Part shown: piece after piece, positions 59,515 through 64,000 of the stretch | Layout of the letters: each line of letters begins with the position of its first letter | Position numbering within the stretch: the first letter of the stretch is position 1 | IMG/VR virus record: IMGVR_UViG_3300046660_000716 | Coordinates: 186,001-250,000 of that record | DNA length: 64,000 nucleotides | Reading direction: 5' to 3' (one strand) | DNA from: a virus | The notes under the pieces: generated by a model | What the model was told of the DNA's origin: nothing | Database searches by the model: none | Seen by the model: only the letters and a program-made list of their open reading frames with translations | Program-made: the position numbers and the translations under genes

Positions 59515-59874
59515 TCACAGACCGAGATCGATCTCGGCCTCGGTCTGGTCGTCTTCCTCGCTGAGCTTGCGCTTCTTGAGGCTAGCATCGGTCGGCTTCT
59601 CACTGCCGCCGAAGGCGGTCGACGGAAACGGCGCGCTCAGCACCTGCGGCTTGGCGCCACCCTGCACGCCGGCCGCCACTGGAGCGATGCCGGAAATGCT
59701 GGCGTTCTCGGCCATGGCTTTCATCTGGCGGTCCTCTTCCCTACAGACCGGGCACCCGAGGACTCCCAGGGCGCCGCACTTGGCCCGCGCGCCGTCCGGC
59801 CGGGGCCGGAGGTGGCCGTGCCAGTCCGCCGGATTGTCAAAGTCGAGGCCAAGGTTGAGACTCTGCGGACCCAT
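59515..59874 (-). CDS. Tagged small Cys/His protein (119 aa)
   Basis: Residues 15-50 hold 'PADWHGHLRP' and 'KCGALGVLGCPVCREED', a plausible His/Cys metal site. The remainder is disordered and ends 'DDQTEAEIDLGL', the same C-terminal tag as 39389 and 41275. Start uncertain: ATG 59874 has a weak site; ATG near 59731 follows GAGG. Located in the baseplate operon, far from the other tagged genes. Confidence 0.6.
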   Translation of the reverse strand: MGPQSLNLGLDFDNPADWHGHLRPRPDGARAKCGALGVLGCPVCREEDRQMKAMAENASISGIAPVAAGVQGGAKPQVLSAPFPSTAFGGSEKPTDASLKKRKLSEEDDQTEAEIDLGL

Positions 59875-59883
59875 GGCGGCGCT

Positions 59884-60681
59884 CTACGCGTAGACGTTGT
59901 ACTGGACTTCCAGCGCCTTGTTCGCCGACAGGTACTCGGTCGGGAACGTGATGCGGCTGAACATCTCCGGGTTGGCGAACGACACGCCGCCGCGGGCGTC
60001 CACGCCGGCCACGCGGCTGAAGTACAGGCAGAGCTCGTTGATCCAGTTCGACGTGCTGGTGCGGCAGTCGTTCGGGGTCACGCTCATCGTGATCTGCTTG
60101 TAGACCTGGTTCTTGGCCTCGTCGAAGAACCAGACGGGATCGCGGCTGTCGAAGTGCTTCATGTAGTAGTAGAACTGGGTCGGCTGGCCGACGATGTTCT
60201 CCGCGCCGCCGTAGTTGCCGATCTCGCCGCCCGGCACGTACAGCAGGGGGTCGCCGCTGGCGCTCTTGCTGGTGTCGTGCAGGCGGAACGGCACGCGGTT
60301 GGCCAGGGCCACGCCGTTGGCGCCGGTCGGCGGAGGGGCGTAGGGGGCGAACGGATCGGACGCCGGAGCGCCGCCCTTGCCCACGCCGAACGAGATGATC
60401 TGACGGTTCAGGTCGGTGATGTACGGCTGCAGACCGCCGTTGACGCCGAACGTGTCGATGCCGTCGTTGAACAGCTTCTCCAGCGCGAACACGCGGCCGC
60501 GCAGCACGATCAGGTTCTTGCGCTCGCTGAAGACGACGCGGCCGGTCTCGTCGGTCATCGTGACGATGCCGGCCATGCCGCCGAGGCCGGCCATCTCCTC
60601 GCGGTACTCGCGGTTGATGTGCTCGTCGCGCGCCATGTCCATCGCGTCCGCGAAGTTGATGCGCTTGATGTGGTCGTTCAT
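59884..60681 (-). CDS. Probable baseplate or tail structural protein (265 aa)
   Basis: N-terminal helix 'INFADAMDMARDEHINREYR', then a beta-rich body with 'NKALEVQYNVYA' at the end. Located directly after the gp7-like gene with an eight-base gap. Resembles small wedge or fiber-attachment proteins by position only. Confidence 0.55.
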   Translation of the reverse strand: MNDHIKRINFADAMDMARDEHINREYREEMAGLGGMAGIVTMTDETGRVVFSERKNLIVLRGRVFALEKLFNDGIDTFGVNGGLQPYITDLNRQIISFGVGKGGAPASDPFAPYAPPPTGANGVALANRVPFRLHDTSKSASGDPLLYVPGGEIGNYGGAENIVGQPTQFYYYMKHFDSRDPVWFFDEAKNQVYKQITMSVTPNDCRTSTSNWINELCLYFSRVAGVDARGGVSFANPEMFSRITFPTEYLSANKALEVQYNVYA

Positions 60682-60689
60682 GGGTATCC

Positions 60690-63600
60690 TTAGTCGATGG
60701 TGATTCGGACTCCCTCGCCGAGGCCCTGGGTGCGGGGCTTCTCGAGGGGTTCCTGGCGGGTGTATGGCGTGACGACGACGGACTCCAGGCCGCTGCTGTC
60801 CTCGTCCGAGATCTCTCCGGGGGTGAGGTCCGGGTTCGTCTCGGGGCTGATGAACGGCAGGAACAGCCCGTCCTCGTCCGGCTCGGTGCCCGTCACCACC
60901 ACGTCGCCCGCGCGCTGGGCGCGGGTGTGGACTGTGACGGCGTCGCGCCTCGCGAAGGACGTGGTGATCGCGAACGCGTCGCGCATCACCGCCGCCGGGT
61001 CGTTGACCTCATCCCGAGCCCGGAGCTTGGCGAGGTCCAGAATCTCGGCAATGTCCTGTTGCTGCAGCCGCGCGAAGATGGCCAGGGCGTCGGACAGCAG
61101 GGACTCCGGCGAGCCCTCGTCGTACGACCACCTGGCGATCATGGAGTACAGGTCCTTCATCTGGTCCAGCGCGTCGTCCCTGGACCACGTGGCCTTCATG
61201 CCCGCCAGCAGGTTCATCAGGCGCACGGTCTCGGTGGCCGGGCGGTCGATCAGCATGAAGGTGCTGAAGCTGCGCAGGTCGGTCGTGTACGCCTTGAAGA
61301 AGAGGATAAGGCGCTGGGCGTACATCATCACGATGTCGGTCATGCCCATCGCGGCGGGCAGGTTGAGCGTGGCGCTCTCGATCGAGTCCTCGATCAGCAG
61401 GATCAGGGACAGGATGCCGTTGACGTAGTCCTCGTCGGCGTCGATCTGCTTGATCCACGCCGCCAGCTCCGGGTTGAACTCGCCGAGCCACTCGGAGTAC
61501 GTGTCCAGCTGGCCGAACGCGTCCGTCTGGTAGTCGCTGACGAACTTGTAGTCCCACATGCGGCGCAGGGCCTCGTTGCGCGGGACGGTGCGGATCTCCT
61601 CGCCGCCGCGCAGCGGGTCGTAGTCGCCCACCGCGTCGGCGAAGTGGCCCGTGCGGTCGATGGACACGTCGATGCGCTGCGCCGTGGCGACGTTGTTGTC
61701 GCTGGCGGTCGCCACAGACTGCGGGGTCAGCGGCTCGGGCAGGGTCGCCACCCGCTCCAGCACCGTGGAGTACGGCAGGAGCGAGGCCTCGTTGGGGAAC
61801 GCGGAGCCGTCGGTGCGCGCCGCGATGATGCGGGACACGCCGGCCTCGCCGTGCGGGATGATGTCGTCCACACCGAAGCGCCACAGGGTCAGCGTCATGG
61901 TCGCCACGAACGCCTCGAAGAGGTTCATGGAGATCACGCCGCTCAGCGAGCTGGCGCCCTGGATCAGCATCGGGCCGGCGCGGCCCCGGATCTGGGCGTC
62001 CTTGAGCATGCCCCACAGCACGCCCAGCGACAGGCCGTTGTACACGGTGTCGACCGCGCTGCTCATCGAGAAGTACTTGGTCTGGAGGACCGAGAACGCC
62101 AGCTTGCGCGCGTCCGGCCGGGTGGTCTCCCAGGTCGGGTCGGCGCTCACGAACTCGTCGTAGTCCGCCAGGAACGAGGTGTCCAGATTGGCCACAGTGG
62201 TCTCCGCGGCCGGGTCGTCGATGTCCACCTTCTGGAAGCCGACCTCCGGCAGGCCGTAGTCGGTGCCGCCGGTGGAGATGTCGCCCTCCTCTACGACCGC
62301 GCCGCCCTCGGTCTCCACGATGGAGACCGCCGACACGCCGCCGGCCCCGCCCTGAGCCCGGTTGAGGATCAGGGTGAGCCCGTCGCTCGAAGCCGTGAAC
62401 GAGCGGTACGGACCGGCCAGCGCCACCAGCTGCGCGCCCAGCAGCTCCACCGTGGCGGCGGCCAGCGAGGTCTGGTCCTGCATGTCGACGTGCAGCTCCT
62501 CGCCCTCTCCCGCCTGACGCGGGAAGGTCAGGATCTGGGAGGTGTCGGGGAAGTAGCGCACGAGGTAGTGCTTCCAGATCTTCAGGTCGCGGTCCAGGTT
62601 GAACAGGCCCAGGATGTCGCGGAACACCTGGGTTGTGCCCTTGACGGAGATGATCTTCTGGATGCTCTTGGCCAGGCGGCGGCGGTATACGATCGGGAGG
62701 TCGTCGAACTGGTAGATGCCGAAGGAGTACAGGTGGTTGGTCAGGTCGTACGGGCTCATGCGATCCACGTCGCCGATGCCGTCCATGCGCTCGTCGCTGA
62801 TGCGGTTGATCGTCATCCACGCGATGAACATGCGGCAGTAGTCGAAGTAGAGCGGGTCGCCCTCCATGGCCTCGTTGTAGAACGCCGCCTTATAGACGCG
62901 CACGCTCTCGGTGTGGGCCGCCACGAACCGGCGGGAGTCGTCGTAGGTCATGCCGGGCACAGCCTTCCACGCGATGACCTCGAACTGGTTGGCGTTGCGC
63001 GAGACGTACGGGCTGATGCCGCTGTCGCGGACGATCGTCCGGTAGTAGTCGTTGAGCTCCCCGCGGAAGGCCACCTGCACGACGCGCAGGGGGTTCACTG
63101 CGGGAACGCCGTTGTCGTCCAGGATGGGGTTCCCGCGGCCGTCGGAGGCGAAGTACGGCTGGCGCACGTCCTCCCACGGGCCGGGCTCCTCGAAGCTGGC
63201 GATGGCGGCGTCCAGCGCGGCCTCCTGCTGCGCGGTCATCCCGCCGAGCGCCTTCTGCACCAGGGCCGTGACGTACTCCTGCGGCGCGGCGATGATGTCG
63301 CTCAGGCCGTCCGGGTGGGCGAGGCCGTTGGAGGTCTCGCCGACAAAGTCGCCGGAGCCCGGGCCGAGCGCCGAGGTCGTGCCGGTGGTGCGGTCCAGCC
63401 ACACCAGGACGGGCAGCAGCGATCGGGCGCCCACGGGGTCGACCCAGCAGTCTCCCGCCGGCGCCGAGAAGAGGCGCCACGTCGGGTCGGTCGCGGTGCG
63501 GGTCTGGCCGGACGCGTTGTTCAGCCAGTTGCCGAGGACGGACTTCTCCCACAGCGACACGGACGTGTCGACTGCCATCTGCGCCGCCGGGCTCCCGGTG

Positions 63601-63845
63601 GGGCGGTGGACCCACGTCGCGCCCCGCAGGGTCTCGACGGTCGTGCTGCCGACCGGGACGTAGCCCACGACCTGAGCCCAGTCGCGGGTGGGGCGGTCGA
63701 CGGCGATGAAGCCCTGGCCGGCCTTCTGCAGGGCGACCGTCTCGGCGGCGTCGGCCACCTCCTGCTTCTTCACGGTCAGCGCTCGCGCGAAGTCGACGAG
63801 CGAGCGGAGCTCCTCCGAGGAGGTCTGGTCAAGGGTCTTGAGCAT
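60690..63845 (-). CDS. Baseplate wedge protein, gp7-like (putative)
   Basis: 1051 residues from ATG 63845, close to the 1032 of T4 gp7. The segment 'YRRRLAKSIQKIISVKGTTQ' with VFRDILGLFNL matches the 'l.k..p.iyk.KGT...i..il..fg' pattern of gp7/gpI-type wedge proteins. Large beta-rich middle and Glu/Asp-rich disordered C-terminus. It heads the leftward operon that includes RNAP beta' C-part. A frame extending upstream lacks a ribosome binding site. Confidence 0.55.
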   Translation of the reverse strand: MLKTLDQTSSEELRSLVDFARALTVKKQEVADAAETVALQKAGQGFIAVDRPTRDWAQVVGYVPVGSTTVETLRGATWVHRPTGSPAAQMAVDTSVSLWEKSVLGNWLNNASGQTRTATDPTWRLFSAPAGDCWVDPVGARSLLPVLVWLDRTTGTTSALGPGSGDFVGETSNGLAHPDGLSDIIAAPQEYVTALVQKALGGMTAQQEAALDAAIASFEEPGPWEDVRQPYFASDGRGNPILDDNGVPAVNPLRVVQVAFRGELNDYYRTIVRDSGISPYVSRNANQFEVIAWKAVPGMTYDDSRRFVAAHTESVRVYKAAFYNEAMEGDPLYFDYCRMFIAWMTINRISDERMDGIGDVDRMSPYDLTNHLYSFGIYQFDDLPIVYRRRLAKSIQKIISVKGTTQVFRDILGLFNLDRDLKIWKHYLVRYFPDTSQILTFPRQAGEGEELHVDMQDQTSLAAATVELLGAQLVALAGPYRSFTASSDGLTLILNRAQGGAGGVSAVSIVETEGGAVVEEGDISTGGTDYGLPEVGFQKVDIDDPAAETTVANLDTSFLADYDEFVSADPTWETTRPDARKLAFSVLQTKYFSMSSAVDTVYNGLSLGVLWGMLKDAQIRGRAGPMLIQGASSLSGVISMNLFEAFVATMTLTLWRFGVDDIIPHGEAGVSRIIAARTDGSAFPNEASLLPYSTVLERVATLPEPLTPQSVATASDNNVATAQRIDVSIDRTGHFADAVGDYDPLRGGEEIRTVPRNEALRRMWDYKFVSDYQTDAFGQLDTYSEWLGEFNPELAAWIKQIDADEDYVNGILSLILLIEDSIESATLNLPAAMGMTDIVMMYAQRLILFFKAYTTDLRSFSTFMLIDRPATETVRLMNLLAGMKATWSRDDALDQMKDLYSMIARWSYDEGSPESLLSDALAIFARLQQQDIAEILDLAKLRARDEVNDPAAVMRDAFAITTSFARRDAVTVHTRAQRAGDVVVTGTEPDEDGLFLPFISPETNPDLTPGEISDEDSSGLESVVVTPYTRQEPLEKPRTQGLGEGVRITID

Positions 63846-63874
63846 TTTGTGTGCATTTCTAGGGTGGACTAGCT

Positions 63875-63883
63875 GACTGTTCC
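63875..63883 (-). promoter_or_regulatory. Candidate upstream motif GGAACAGTC before gp7-like operon
   Basis: Third copy of the motif, 29 bases from ATG 63845 on the minus strand. Confidence 0.4.
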
Positions 63884-63941
63884 GATCGCAAAAACCCGCG
63901 GGCGAACAGCGCCTTATTCCATCAACTACCGGCATCCGACA

Positions 63942-64000
63942 ATGGCCACCCGCAACAAGCCCCCGAAAAAATCCGCCGCACCCGACGCCGGCACCCAGGT
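63942..64000 (+). CDS. Start of an unknown gene (partial, cut by right edge)
   Basis: ATG 63942 opens a frame encoding MATRNKPPKKSAAPDAGTQ, a basic Pro/Lys/Ala-rich N-terminus like those of other tailed proteins here. No clear ribosome binding site. Only 19 codons are visible. Confidence 0.45.
   Translation, partial: MATRNKPPKKSAAPDAGTQ

Noticed and set aside
1-64000. CRISPR array, insertion sequence, integrase or attachment site
   Set aside because: No regularly spaced repeats, transposase or recombinase motifs were seen anywhere in the window.

Overview
This window is a GC-rich, gene-dense, virulent-type phage genome segment. There are no tRNAs, rRNAs, integrase or CRISPR array. The gene content points to a jumbo phage with a contractile tail (myovirus-like): pieces of a multi-subunit RNA polymerase, a very long tape measure protein, T4-style baseplate proteins, a class II ribonucleotide reductase, a GroEL-like chaperonin, a primase, RNase HI, a RusA-like resolvase and a dCTP deaminase. 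The base composition suggests a GC-rich host, probably a proteobacterium, but nothing here names it. Capsid, portal, terminase, sheath and DNA polymerase genes are not visible and presumably lie outside.

Genes run in blocks of alternating strand, with hairpins where strands converge. (1) 1-3763 minus: RNA polymerase beta subunit, cut by the left edge just before its C-terminal active-centre region. (2) 4012-7737 plus: an Ala/Pro/Lys-tailed, probably abundant protein, class II RNR, and a Nudix hydrolase. (3) 7788-10697 minus: a second Nudix protein and two unknowns. (4) 10780-23402 plus: tape measure protein with a GH19 lytic domain, then tail-associated genes, a RusA-like nuclease and an M15-like protein. 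(5) 23445-28213 minus: baseplate wedge-like and other probable virion proteins. (6) 28323-34010 plus: an MBD4-like DNA glycosylase and the first part of a cassette of suspected internal head proteins. (7) 34069-42789 minus: a hub-like protein, the rest of the cassette, and a PD-(D/E)XK nuclease-like gene. (8) 43040-56935 plus: gp25-like wedge, a gp26-like zinc-ribbon protein, chaperonin, a HAD/PNKP-type phosphatase, primase, dCTP deaminase, RNase HI and several small unknowns. (9) 56987-63845 minus: the C-terminal part of RNA polymerase beta', a glycine-zipper protein, a tagged zinc-finger-like protein and baseplate proteins including a gp7-like wedge. A new plus-strand gene begins at 63942.

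The most unusual content is the cassette spread over 31143-34010 and 36656-42014, plus 59515-59874. Many of its otherwise unrelated small proteins begin with a short acidic leader ending in Leu/Ile-x-Glu followed by Ala, Gly or Ser, the cleavage rule of T4-type prohead proteases. Several carry a short I/V-x-L/M-G-L tag at the N- or C-terminus. Four are modular paralogs with interchangeable middles. One looks like a CPBP (CAAX-type) intramembrane protease and one like a YiiX/NlpC-type thiol hydrolase. My inference is that these are packaged in the head, trimmed during maturation, and injected with the DNA.

Two candidate regulatory motifs recur: GATAT(C/A)ATT before three plus-strand genes or operons, and GGAACAGTC 25-29 bases before three minus-strand operons, one of which encodes the RNA polymerase itself. 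All function calls come from reading motifs by eye; no database search was possible.
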